From positions 14,337,501 through 14,401,500 of the forward strand of contig CM060196.1 of the NCBI GenBank assembly GCA_030549335.1: DNA of 64,000 bases. The letters run 5' to 3'. The position numbers and the translations under genes are program-made. Numbering within the stretch: position 1 is the stretch's first letter; every line of letters starts with the position of its first letter. This DNA is from Pontederia crassipes. Taxonomy: Eukaryota; Streptophyta; Magnoliopsida; Commelinales; Pontederiaceae. The notes under the pieces were generated by a model. It searched no databases and was not told the origin of the DNA. It was given only the letters and a program-made list of their open reading frames with translations. Below, piece after piece: positions 25,247 through 36,299 of the stretch.

Positions 25247-25690
25247 TTAAATGATGGCCTTTAAATGATGGTGGCTGAAAGTGTGCATCCACTCTTCCCC
25301 TCTTTGGATTGAAGCTACTTGACCCATTTCTTGTCGCTTTTTGTTGTGATTTGCACATATTTTGCTTTCCTCCACTTGTTCCTCGATCTTAAGTGTCAAA
25401 TTCTTTGCTTCCACATATGTCCTATATTTTTTTACAAGCAATTTGAGTTTTAATTCTACGTGACAGCTTCTCCATATAAATGATCTTCTTTTCACCGTCT
25501 GTGGACAATAATCTTGGAAATGTCTCTGGAAAAGCCCAACTCGACCACCTACATGATTAAGAAGCAAAAACATGTTTAAAACCCTCAAAATGATCCTAAT
25601 CGACATGAGTATGATGTTCAACTCACTGGGAGAGAGATCAATGCGAATCAGAGCTAGGAACGTCGTCAACGAACTTCCCCTTTCCCTCAC
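25247..25690 (-). pseudogene. gag remnant
   Basis: A frame containing YRTYVEAKNLTLKIEEQVEE has the look of the C-terminal part of a Ty3/gypsy gag protein ahead of the zinc knuckle. The rest is scrambled by frameshifts. Confidence 0.55.
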
Positions 25691-26049
25691 ATTCGAAGCT
25701 TATTATATCGCGCACAATGGACCGATCATCGTCTAGTCCATGTCAAAATGTTCGTCTCGTCATCCTCTTTCCATTGGTACCTCTAGTGTGAAAAATGATG
25801 GTCAGACGACGAAGAACGAGTGACCAAAAATGGCTGCGGTCGGAGTCATCGACTTGTTACTGTAGCAGTCAGGGAGGAAGAAGACAAGGATTCCTTTCTT
25901 TTTTTTTATGCACGTCACTTTTTTGGGGGGCTGCTGTCCTGTCCTGCATAAAGAACAAAAAACCCCTTCTTTTAGATATATTTACACTTTTTTTGTTTTT
26001 TGATAAGTTGTAAGACGTTACAAAAAAAGTGGTGGGGAGGGCACGCGGG
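25691..26049. other. Spacer between gypsy remnant and repeat array
   Basis: No gene. Includes poly-T stretches near 25901 and 25988. May include the eroded 5' part of the gypsy element or the terminus of the CACTA-like element; no CACTA end motif was found. Confidence 0.4.
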
Positions 26050-26430
26050 AATGAACTTAGAATTTCCAACGGTCCGAACTGTGGGAAGTACCGATGGTCC
26101 AGACCGTAAGTAATATTAATAATAAAAAACTAAACATAGGTATTATATTATATTATATATAAATTTATTACTAATTTACATACCGACGGTTTGGACCGTC
26201 AGAAATATCAATAATATAATACACAACATAAGAGTTATATTATATTATATTATATTATATTATATATAAACTTATTATTAATTTAATTATCGACATCCCA
26301 AATCGTCGAAACTATCGATGGTTTAGGCCCTCAGTACTATTATATATAAACTTATTATTAATTATCCACAGCTTAAGCCGTGGGAACTTCCCACAGCCTA
26401 AGCGGCTTGGATCGTGGGAAATATTTTTTT
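26050..26430. repeat. Short inverted-repeat array, probable CACTA subterminal region (left)
   Basis: Repeated small palindromes of the type ACGGTYYRGACCGT with trailing GGGAA/AGAAA: ACGGTCCGAACTGTGGGAA near 26070, GACGGTTTGGACCGTCAGAA near 26183, CAGCTTAAGCCGTGGGAA near 26367. Units alternate with TTATATTATA and ATTAATTTA spacers. Such arrays are typical of CACTA element subtermini. A similar array is at 59160-59940. Confidence 0.5.
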
Positions 26431-26639
26431 TTCAAAAAAAAATTCTTTGAAAAATTTAGTAAATTCGAAAAATTACATAAATTTGGGAAACCATTAAAAT
26501 AAGTTTTTTGAATACATAAATTCAAATAAATTAAATAAATAAATTCAGAAAATTAAAGTTTAATGAATTAAATATTTTCAAATGCATAACATTTTTTTGA
26601 AAACTAAAATAAATTCTAATTTTTGAGCTCATGGTCGTT

Positions 26640-26960
26640 GTCATCGTCGTTGTCCTGCAGGCCACACTTCATTTCACGCATCATTTTTTCATTTCTTTCC
26701 AAATGCTTGGTGTCGTTGCTCATATTCTTGTCGAACATCTTCTCGGACTTTCGTTAGTCGTTGTTCTCACATGTTATTAAATACTTGCTGCACATTTTGA
26801 CTTGGATAACTGCCATATCCAATATCCGCATGACTAATGGAGGATCTAAGACCGTAGATGCGTCCCATCTTCACTCCGACATAATCCGTGCATAATTGTC
26901 GAGAGGTCTTTGGTGTCGCCCCCTCTCGCGTGACCTGTGTGGTGCTCGGCTTCTTTTATT
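26640..26960 (-). pseudogene. CACTA transposase remnant, C-terminal part
   Basis: The minus frame VTREGATPKTSRQL... KMGRIYGLRSS followed by a charged helical tail (EQRLTKVREDVRQEYEQRH) resembles the C-terminal end of plant En/Spm (Ptta/transposase_24) proteins, where a G(R)-YG motif precedes a coiled coil. It is interrupted by TGA stops. Confidence 0.45.
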
Positions 26961-27073
26961 TTATAACTCTCTTGTAAATTCACAAAGTGACATTTGTTAA
27001 TTCATTCATAATAATTACATTATGAAATTCACAAATTCATAGTGTGTGGTGTCTCTCGAGCAAAGGATGAAAC

Positions 27074-28216
27074 CAGTGCTGTAAAACCCGCCCCTGCCCG
27101 GCCAGTCGAACTAGTGTTCGAGAGGTGAAACGGGTCTTGGGTCATATAAAATCCGACCAAGCCTTTGGCTCGTGTTGAATCGGTCACCCACGTTTTGCTG
27201 CTGCCTGCCCTAGTTGGAGACGGAGTTCGACTTCTTCGGCAGCCCGCGGATCTCGATCAGCGGTGATATCGGTGGCAACTGCGAAGTGGATGAACCAGTG
27301 GCATATTCGGCAATGATCGACTGCGGCGACCGCGGATTTCAAAGTTTTACCGCGATCTAGCAGCGGCGGTGGCCTTCGAGTCTGTCTGGCGAAGATTTGA
27401 CGGAGGGGCGATTAACTTTTGTGATCCGGCGTCGATAACTCATCTGGCAAGTTCATCATTTGATTTTTTCTTACCATTTTCTTATTTTTTTCTCATTTTC
27501 TTCATCCCTTCCATCGTGATTCATCGTCGACTCATCGGAACACGGATCTGCTCTTGCCTTGCCTTCATTGTCCGACCGGCATTGCTGCGACCAATGCACA
27601 TCCACCGATCCACGTTCCGACGATGATCCATGCACGTGCCGGTTGTTTGTGATCTTGTCTTGGCGGCCGATCATGGGGCAAGGCCGGGGGTACGCTCGTG
27701 CTCGTCTTGGCCGGCCAACCGGAGGCATGCTCATGCTCGTCTTGGCCGGCGCCGGGGGCACGCTCGTGCCCCTATCTTGGCCGGCTAGTCGGGGGCACGC
27801 TCTTAGCCAGCCAAGGGGCAGGCTCGAATTGTTTAAAAGAATTTGATTATGAACTTGTTTAACAATTGTACTTTATGAACTTGTGCTTGATTATGATGTT
27901 ATGTTATTTTATGAATTTGTGGTTAATTTATATTATTATATTATGAACTTGTGCTTGATTATGATGTTACGTTATCTTATGATTTATGAACTTGTGTTTT
28001 GATTATGTTATTGTTATATTAATTGTGAACAAGTATGACATTTCACTTATTGATTGTGTTGTAAATTTTGTGACTAAAAAGATTAATATTAGATATGTAT
28101 GCTAATTTTATTCATATTTTATTAATTTATTTATTCCAGTACGACCCAATCCGACCTGTCCAACCCGACCTGTTGATCAATCCGGGTCGATGTCCGGATC
28201 GAGTTTTACAACATTG
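27074..28216. mobile_element. hAT-like element with 8-bp target duplication
   Basis: 1143 bp with inverted ends CAGTGCTGTAAAACCCG and, reversed from the right, CAATGTTGTAAAACTCG. Flanks GATGAAAC (27066-27073) and GATGAAAG (28217-28224) match at 7 of 8 positions. The interior has a GC-rich block (27660-27830) of imperfect 45-50 bp tandem repeats built on GGGGGCACGCTCGTGC and CTTGGCCGGC, then AT-rich repeats with TATGAACTTGTG. There is no transposase, so it is non-autonomous. Confidence 0.75.
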
Positions 28217-28224
28217 GATGAAAG

Positions 28225-28660
28225 CCATTCGAAATTTTTCTTTCATTGAGTTTTAAGAAAAATCTCATCTTCCGTGGGTGTTTTTACCCGTCTCTTTTTC
28301 CTACAATTAAAATCAAAGTTAGAATATTAAATTCATCAAATAATATTACAAAGTTATAGATGTTTACTAGTCTCCTTGCAATTGTCGACATAGATACGCA
28401 ATCACCACATGCAAACATGCTCTCTGGTTGGATTCTCGGTTTGTCTTCGCTTTTTCGCACTTGGATTTGTGCGCCTCAATGGACCACCTAGCTAGTAACT
28501 TGGTCCAAATTGCCTCTGAAATTCAATTGGGCTATTCTCCTGCAGCCCGTGCGTCCGACAACATCAAGGGCAATCGTCTCGAGCTACTTAGAATTGAATG
28601 TCTTCCACATTTTCTCTGTGTGCTCAAGGTCCCACCACATATCAACCTTTAAAGGAAGAA
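28225..28660 (-). pseudogene. CACTA transposase remnant, central part
   Basis: The minus frame around 28440-28520 reads ARWSIEAHKSKCEKAKTNRE, then SNQ, similar to the 'W-S-...-KKNR' segment that precedes HTGGS in plant En/Spm transposases. It is collinear with the 26640-26960 remnant, with the hAT-like element between them. Confidence 0.45.
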
Positions 28661-29696
28661 ATTTGGATTAAAAATAAATGATAAAAATTTAAATTTTAAG
28701 CCATAAATATGAAGATTATAACATAAAATTCTCTAAATAACATCATTCGCGTAACATAAGGAATATCTCTCCATGTAAGCTATGCCTCCGTATACACTGT
28801 CTAATTACCTTAGTGAAAGCAGCTGCAACAAGTTTTCATGGATAAAACCTGTAAAAACATAATAAGATATTTTATGTACAATATTTCTTAAATATATACT
28901 AAATGCATGTACGGTCACTTACCCGCAACTACATATGGCAATAAATATTTCTTATATTCATTTCTCGATGTGGAAGCATCAGTGGAGTTTTCTGACATTT
29001 GCGTCTCCATGTCAGCAATGTCAGCATCTGTGTCCCCATGTCCTCCACTGTATCATCATCCGAAGGAGGATCTAGTGTAGCCTGACGCTCTATTATGTGA
29101 ATCCATGTAGGTCTAGACATAATGACCCTCTCTCCACTCACTTTTTTTTCTCTCGGAGTGGCTTTCTCTTTCCCCTTACTTTCTCTTTCCCGCTCTATTA
29201 TGTGAAACATTAAAAAAATAATATTTGCATAATAAATTAACTTGTCACTGCACAATAAAATATAATTGCATCACATTAACCTGAAATTCGGGCAATCCTC
29301 TGTCACATTTTTAGAAATTGAATCGTATGTATAACTCAAGAATGAATTTTTAATATCCGGAGGCGCTTTTGAAAAAGAATAATTAATCTAAATTCCTGTG
29401 AAATGTTAAATCTATTGAAAAAAAATAAAAACACTCACTAGAGGGCGAAGAATACGAATGTGATTCACTCTCGTCAGGCAACGTTGGTCCGATGATTTGT
29501 TCAAAGACATTGTAAACTCTATTTGAAACAATTTGAAAAGCATAAATCATAACTAAACATGGTTGGGTCAATCCTACATGACCGTTATTACTTCATGCAA
29601 CATGACATTACTTAAATTACTAAAGTCATGCAACAAGAACTAATTTAAATTTATAAAGTATATGACAAATAATTAAACTTCAAATTATTAATGTTT
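28661..29696. other. Probable upstream part of the CACTA-like element
   Basis: AT-rich with small minus frames (28929-29255, 29383-29571) that are charged and of no assigned family. Likely exonic/intronic remnants of the transposon. Confidence 0.3.
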
Positions 29697-30010
29697 CGCG
29701 CTGGCCGTTCATGGCCGTGAACGACTGGATCTGGCCATTCATGGCCTTTGACGGCTTTGAATGGTCAGTTCATGGCTGGTGACGACAGTGAATGGCCTGA
29801 TATGGCCGTGAACTGCGGTGATAGTCGTGAACGGCCGGATCTAGACGTTCATGACCGGTGACGATCGTGAACGACCAGATTGGCTGGTGATGGTCGTGAA
29901 CGACCAGATATGGTCGTGAACGGGCCGTTCAAGTGTGACAGCTGTTAACGGCCAGATTTGGCCGTGAACGGCCGGATCCAAAGGTGAAAGGCCGGATCTG
30001 GCCATGAATG
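29697..30010. repeat. Dense GGCCGTGAACGGCC palindromic array
   Basis: About 300 bp made almost wholly of half-palindromes GGCCGT/ACGGCC, for example GTTCATGGCCGTGAAC near 29707 and CGTGAACGGCCGGATC near 29828, joined by GGATCTGG links. Many variants differ by C-to-T or G-to-A changes. The core equals the TCACGGCCGTGA motif of the nearby LTRs. Confidence 0.85.
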
Positions 30011-30370
30011 GTCATGACGACCGCAGGAATCTGATTTCTGCATCAGCGACGGCCGGGCGACTCTGGCCAGACCCCGACGTGGGTGGAGAGGGGGAAATCA
30101 TGAGAGGGGTGAGACATGCCATTGATGGTGGGATCGCTAGAGCGGGAGCAAGGTCGTCGGAGTTGTGCGTGTAGCCTTCGAAGGTTGATCGTCGGAGCGG
30201 GAGTAGGATCACTTGTCGTCGAAGTTGTGCATGTGTCCTTCGAAGGTCGATCACTGACGCAGGAGCAGGGATCGCTGGTAGCCGCCACGGGAGCGGGAGC
30301 AAGGATCGCTGGTCGCCTATGCAGGAGCAATGATCGTTGGTCACCGACGTGGGAGTGGGAGCAGGGATTG
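30011..30370. repeat. Tandem repeat, left part (GGAGCAGGGATCGCTGGTCG)
   Basis: Imperfect repeats of GGAGCGGGAGCAAGGATCG plus a longer module with GAAGTTGTGCATGTGTCCTT. The same repeats resume at 58917 beyond the Athila element, which therefore inserted inside this array. Confidence 0.8.
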
Positions 30371-31832
30371 TGATGCTCGAAATTCATGCATAATTTTTTG
30401 GAAAATTTATTCTATTAGATATCTTTTGTGTTGTAAAAATGGGGAAATTATTTTAAATGCAAGAAAATTCTTTTGAGATTTATTACAACCTAATCTTTGT
30501 TGTTTTTATGGTAGGGAATGGAAATACGTTGGAGTTTGGTCAAAAAAGCTGAGGAAAACAACTTTCAGCGTTGTCACGATCGTGAACTACTTTGTCACGC
30601 CCGTGAAGCATGTAGGCCAACTGGAAGTTCACTGTCACGGCCATAATGTCGGCCTTCATGCCCGTGAGTAAAAGGATAAAGTAGCCCCATATCGAAGCTT
30701 TTGTCACGATTGTGCGATATTACTTTGACATCCGTGATAGAGTATGACGAGCAGGCCATCTTCTATCACGTCCGTGAGATGATGAATCAAGGCCATGTTT
30801 CTTCATGATTGGAAAATCATTCTATCATAGCCGCGCGTCGGAGTATCACAGTCGTGCGATGCAAAAGCCGAAGCAAAAGCCGAAGAACTTTGTTCTGTCA
30901 TGACCGTGAAACTTAAACGTCATAGTCGTGATGACAGTTTGTTAGGTCATTTTATCTGCATTTTGGATAGGATTTTGGGTTGTTGAGCCAAGCTACTGGG
31001 AAAACTATTTAAGAAGACCTCAAATAAATTAGAAAAGCATCTTTGGAAGGAAGAAATCAGAGGTTGAAGGCTTGGTGAAGACGATCTAGATGCTTCAATA
31101 AAGTTCTGTTGGAAACTTGAAAGAGGATGGTAGAATCAGGAGTAGTTCCTGTAGTTCTTTATTTTTCCTGAAACATAATTTAGATTGATATAATCTACTT
31201 TGATGGAGTAGTTTTTTAGGATTTTCTTAATTGAACCCTACCTTGTGTGAGTGTTTCGTACATTTAGTTGATCAATCAATAATGTGTTTGATGATTTTCT
31301 CATCTTTTTATTATCTGAAAAGAAGTTTTAAGATTCTTTAGAATTTTCTTAGATGGAGAAATCGCAAGAGACCCAATTGTGATGTTGGTAAAGTGACTTG
31401 AAACTGCCCTTAAATTTATGCTCCAGTTGAATGAATTTCGATATTTAATAAATTAGATTAAAATCTGAAAGGATTAATTTTTTTTGTTGATTTCAAAATA
31501 GGATTTAAAGCCTGCAATAATGGTTAGATTAATTTATGAATTTTACTTTATTCATTCACCATCTTTTGTCTATGGATTCATACATGAGTAGTGGTATTAA
31601 TCAAGAGAAATCTTATTCATCAATCCTATACTTTTAAACCCCATTGATCATCCCTTTATATTTATATTATTTATTCTTCCTATTTCATAAAATACAAAGT
31701 TATTATCTTTTCTCAATTTATAAGCAAGAGAAGTTATTAATTGTTTCTCATCCTCGTGGGAATGATACTTATATTCATCATTTTATTACTTGAACGATTA
31801 GTGTGCTTGCTAGTATTTTTAAATTCGTATCA
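30371..31832 (+). repeat. 5' LTR of the Athila-like element
   Basis: 1462 bp, aligning over its length with 57440-58912. It carries six pairs of degenerate TCACGGCCGTGA palindromes between 30574 and 30931, with starts 21-22 bp apart (30574/30595, 30635/30656, 30704/30726, 30766/30787, 30825/30846, 30898/30920). It ends in the CTCGTGGGAATGATAC...TGCTAGT...TATCA block common to this group. Confidence 0.9.
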
Positions 31833-31836
31833 AGTT

Positions 31837-31855
31837 TTGATGCTGTTGCCGGGGA
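31837..31855 (+). promoter_or_regulatory. Primer binding site (tRNA-Asp type, degenerate)
   Basis: TTGATGCTGTTGCCGGGGA follows the 5' LTR and corresponds to TTGGCGCCGTTGCCGGGGA, complementary to the 3' end of plant tRNA-Asp; the GGCGCC part is mutated. Confidence 0.75.
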
Positions 31856-31961
31856 CTAGTTAATAATTTATTGCTTATCTTACCTATTAATCTAAGAATT
31901 ACTGCTGTTCATTTTTCATCGGTGTGGTTGTAGGAATTGAATAATTCATAATCTACACATC

Positions 31962-33017
31962 ATGGAGGGTTCTAGCAAGTGTCTTGGGCCATAGGCGTAA
32001 TACACGAAGCTCAGACGAACCATTGGTGTTTGACCCTGAGATAGGAAGAACTGCCAAAAGATTGAAGAAGAAAATTTATAATATTGTTAAAATGACAGAT
32101 TAACAAAGGCAAATTGAGAACCAACCACTACCACATACACGTATATAGAACAATGAAGGACTACACTATGGGACCAATGGTTGATGAAAGGTTACACTTG
32201 CTGAAATTGGTGTTAATAATTTTCAATTTCGACCGGGAACAATTCAAATGATATCAAATACGCAATTTGGAGGAAATTGAGATGAGGATCCATTCAGCCA
32301 CATCATAAAATTTATCCAATTATGCTCAACTTTTAAATTTGGAGTAACTGTTAATGCAATTCGGCTGAGACTTTTTCCTTTCTTTTTGAGAGGAAAATCT
32401 TACACTTGGCTACACTACCCACAGGCACCATAACAAATTGGGGCATCAATAAATCATAACATACCTTTTTACTGGCAAATTCAATACTTCTATAATGGGC
32501 ATAAGCCGAGATAAAGGACAAGATCGATATTGAAAGATCTCTTGAAGATCTTTACAAGTTATTCGACAATCTTGCCTTGAACAACTAAAAAAATGCAAAA
32601 GCAAAAAAAGTTGGACGCTACTAATTCAATCCCAGTTAGATGCCTTCACAAATAAAATGTATATGATGTTGACTCAAAAGCCTGACAACAAGGTTTCAAA
32701 AATCATATGTGACATGTGTGGAGGAGGGCATCATAATCATGAATGCCAAGCAGGTATAAATTTTAGTCAACACAATTTTGAAGATGCTAGCTATGTTTCT
32801 AATAATGTTTTCAGGAACAATGATGGGAGAAACTCCTACAATATAGGGCTAAGGACTCCTCCTAATTACTCTTAGATGAATAATAAGAGTCCAGCACAAC
32901 CCCTTGCTTATCAACCTCGTATTGAGCCTAAGAGTAGTTTAGAAGATGTCCTATCAAAATTCATCACATAGAGACCAAGTTCACTAATCAGGATGCATCA
33001 ATAAAAAACTTAGAGTT
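31962..33017 (+). pseudogene. Athila-like gag remnant, N-terminal part
   Basis: Begins near ATG 31962. Frames include FDPEIGRTAKRLKKKI and then DPFSHIIKFIQLCSTFKF followed by IRLRLFPFFLRGKSYTWL, the retrotransposon gag signature. A CDMCGGGHHNHEC-type knuckle is near 32714. Many stops. It is cut at 33017 by a solo LTR and continues at 34655. Confidence 0.75.
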
Positions 33018-34654
33018 TGATGCATGCAAAATATAACATATTTTATTTATTATTTTAATTAATTTTTCTGTAATTTGATCATGGCATGCATCATTTTTAG
33101 TCACTTTTAGTCATAATTCCATATTTATTAATTTTAATTATTAATTCTCTAAATATTTTTTATAATTCTTTTGCAGGAAAGGCCAAATACACAATTATTC
33201 AAGGGATCATATTAAATGAATTATTAAGCGTATCGGCCGAAATTCGGATGAATGTGATGTATCGGCCGAGAACTCCGATTGAAATACAAAGAGGTTTTAC
33301 GGCCGAGAAATCCAATTCAATCATGTTATCGATCGCAAAATCCAAGAAATTTATCCTTACCGGCCGATATCTTTGGGTATAAAAGTTTATCATTAACCAC
33401 TATCGGCCGTAATCATCACTAATCGTAGGGTGCAAACGAGTTTTGTAGCCGAGATTCAAAAAGTGATATCATCGTTTTTGCCGATAACTCAAGAAGAAAG
33501 ATAAAAAAGAGTTTATCTTTTTTGGGCATAATAGCAAGATATAGTTTTGGCCGAGATTCAGAGAGGAAACAAAGTTTATCGGTCGTAATCAACTCAAGTT
33601 TTATCTCACAAAATTAAATTCGACCGATGTTATGATCGTGATCAAATTGAAGGCCGTCCGCACCTATAAATAGAGGAGGAAGCCATCATCCCAATTCGTA
33701 CTCTGAAGTTCAGGTTTTTTCCACAGCGGATCGTGAGCTCTACGGGCTTCGACTAAAAGGAGAGAGGTGCGACGATTGGAAGTCCGAGAGGCTGCCCAAC
33801 CGTCTGCCCCAAATTCGAGGATCCTGTTTTTGCTTTGGGTGTAATTCTTCCAATTTTTATAATTTATATTTTATTATCTCTCCAGAATTTCTAGGATGAA
33901 CTCTATGTTTTTATATCTTTTATTTTAGGAGATTATTAATTGAAGGGAAATGTTTGGATCTTATTTTATTTGTTTTAATCTTTTCTGATCAATTATTAAT
34001 TGTGCTTAATGCTTTTATATTAGTTAATTGAATTTCTGAATTATGCTATACCAGTTTGTGGAGTGTTTAATTTCAGAATTCATTATACTAATTTTAATTG
34101 ATTTTATATGAAATTAATAATTGACACAAATTTGATAACTAATATGTGGAGAATTAAATTTGTGTGGTCTATTAATCTATACCATTTTGTGGAGTGATTA
34201 ATAGTCTAGAGAATCCAAATTAATACATCTTAATTTTAATATGATTTGAGGGTACCAGTCGTGGAGACTTCAATTTTTATTAATTTAAGATAGTTATACA
34301 TACTTAGATTGAGGGATGCCAGCCGTGGAAACCACAAGTTGATCATGTTAGATTACTTTAGGGAGACTCTAATCCATCTTTAAAGATTAAATTTATCTTT
34401 TATGGTTCAAATATTTATCCTTATCTATTTTCATCCTAAGGCCTAACTTCAATACCACTATCTTTTCTTTATTTTATTTTATAAAACTCATTTTCAAAAT
34501 CCATATTTTTCCTCTTTTATTAATTTATAAATTCAGATATTGAATTAATAATATTCCTCGTGGGTTCGACGCTCTTTACTCCTATTTACTATATTACTTG
34601 AGCGACTAGTGCACTTGCTAGCGATTTTATTTTGCTACATCATTTTACGCATCA
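33018..34654 (+). mobile_element. Solo LTR inside the Athila-like gag
   Basis: 1637 bp, TGATGCATGCAAAATATAAC...TTTTACGCATCA, with flanks GAGTT (33013-33017) and GAGAT (34655-34659), a 4/5 match. The host frame NLE-...-LANLIYGRQ continues across it. It has several TATCGGCCGA-type half-palindromes (33231, 33260, 33298, 33401) and shares the TTACTTGAGCGACTAGTGCA terminal block with the other LTRs. No internal region remains, so it is a solo LTR. Confidence 0.8.
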
Positions 34655-34861
34655 GAGATTTAGATTGGCCAATTGGCAAACTTGATATATGGAAGACAAC
34701 CGGGAAGCTTGACTAGCAACACAGAGACGAATCTAAGAGAACAAGCAAATGCAATCACCCTGAGAAGTGAACTTCAGCTAGAAGGCCCTAGAGCACTTGA
34801 AACATTGACATCTCCTCGAGAAGAAAAAGTTGAAAAGGAATTCCCCATGGAAGAGCCTTAA
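34655..34861 (+). pseudogene. Athila-like gag, continuation
   Basis: The frame LANLIYGRQPGSLTSNTETN followed by a short acidic tail ending FPMEEP is the gag C-terminal region that usually follows the 'QIGQLA' motif. It resumes directly after the solo LTR. Confidence 0.7.
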
Positions 34862-35788
34862 AACAACAGAGCACCAACTAAGGATAACATGCCTCAGGAG
34901 AAGTTCGAATAGGAAATAGTTCGAGAACTCTCTTATCCACAGAAATATCAAGGGAGAAATTAGATAAATTTTCTAGGGTTTTGAAAATTTTTAAGCAACT
35001 GTATATTAATATTCCATTCTCTGAGGCTATTTTGCATATGCAAATATATGCCAAGTTCCTAAAGGACATCTTGACAAATCAGAGGAAGATAGATGAATCA
35101 GGACCGGTGAAACTTTCACCCAGTTGTTATACTATATGTCAACAAGGCCTTCATTAGAAGATGAAAGATCCAAGGAGTTTCACAATACCTTGTTCAATTA
35201 GAGATTTTTTTCTTTGCTAATGCTTTATGTGATTTAGGTGCAAGCATTAACTTGATACCATATTTAGTTTTCTTAAAGTTAGGCACAAGACAACTTAGGG
35301 AAATAAGAGTTCTCCTTCAAGTAGCTGATCAATCAATCAATCAAGAAGCCTAAAGGACTGTTGGAGGATGTATTGATGTGAGTGGACAAATTCATATTTC
35401 CTGTTGACTTTGTTCTTCTTAACATGTAGGCTAAAAAGGAGCCCCATTGATCTTGGACAAACCATTCCTTGCCACGGGAAGAACATTGATTGATGTTCAA
35501 CATGGAAAAATAACTTTGAGGATAAATGACGAAGATTTATCATTTAATATTTTACCTTGACATCTTAATTATTGCTTTCTAGAAATTGACAAGTTTTCGA
35601 TGATTGTGTCTTCCTCACTGACAGATGAAATGAAGAATAAATTGCTAGAAGTACCGGGCAAGCACAAAAAGGCAATAGCTTGGAACATAACAAACATCAA
35701 GGTGATCTCTCCTTCTATCTACATACACACAATTTTGATGGAAGAAAACAAAAAACTAGTGACTCAATTCTAGAGGAGGTTCAATCCA
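34862..35788 (+). pseudogene. Athila-like protease region
   Basis: LCDLGASINLIPYLVFLKLG (about 35230-35280) is the aspartic protease site, with DLG where DTG/DSG is usual. LILDKPFLATGRTLIDVQHG follows near 35450. Interrupted by stops. Low-complexity linker before and after. Confidence 0.7.
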
Positions 35789-36299
35789 ATGCTGAAGGAG
35801 GTAGTGTACAAAGAAGTAGTTAAGCTACTAGATGCGGGTATTATTTATCCCATCTCTGATATTAGTTGGACTAGCCTGGTACAAGTGGTTCCCAAGAAAG
35901 GTGGGATGACGATTATAGTGAATGCACAAAATGAGATCATTCTCACACGCACTGTTAGTGGCAAGAGTGTATGTATAGATTATAGAAAATTAAATGATGC
36001 TACCCGTAAGGACCACTTTCCACTTTCACTTATTGATCAAATGTTAGAACGATTGTCCGATTATAAATATTATTATTTTTTGAATGGATATTCTGGTTAT
36101 AACCAAATTGCAGTGGCCCTAAAGATCGAGGGAAGACCATTTTTACATGTCCTTATGGCACTTATGCTCATCGCAGAATGTCATTTGGATTATGTAATGC
36201 CCCTGCAATATTTCAGAGATGTATGATGACCATATTTTCATATATGAATGAGAGGATCTTATAAAATTTCATGGATGACTTTACTCTTTTTGGAGATTC
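35789..36299 (+). pseudogene. Athila-like reverse transcriptase, 5' part
   Basis: Reads VVKLLDAGIIYPISDISWTS, VQVVPKKGGMTII, VCIDYRKLNDATRKDHFPLS, LIDQMLERLSD, and ends at the catalytic FMDDFTLFGDS (FMDD intact). It is interrupted exactly there by the element at 36300 and continues at 41423 with FDN-C. A frameshift occurs near 36130. Confidence 0.85.

Larger units (their letters stand above)
22097..25690 (-). mobile_element. Decayed Ty3/gypsy retrotransposon
   Basis: A minus-strand series of gag, CCHC zinc knuckle, protease, reverse transcriptase, RNase H and integrase remnants in the order typical of Ty3/gypsy elements, broken by many stops and frameshifts. Neither LTR nor primer site could be identified. 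The integrase string CHLCVCQQ-type (here HCLVCQQVKAE) and the TKMYRNL motif resemble the Tekay/Del chromoviruses; lineage is tentative. Confidence 0.85.

Noticed and set aside
27369..27846. Frames in the GC-rich block of the hAT-like element
   Set aside because: They follow an internal tandem repeat and are open on both strands.
29697..30370. CRISPR-like repeat array
   Set aside because: Units overlap, spacers are not unique, and the host is a plant; these are palindromic and tandem repeats of transposon origin.
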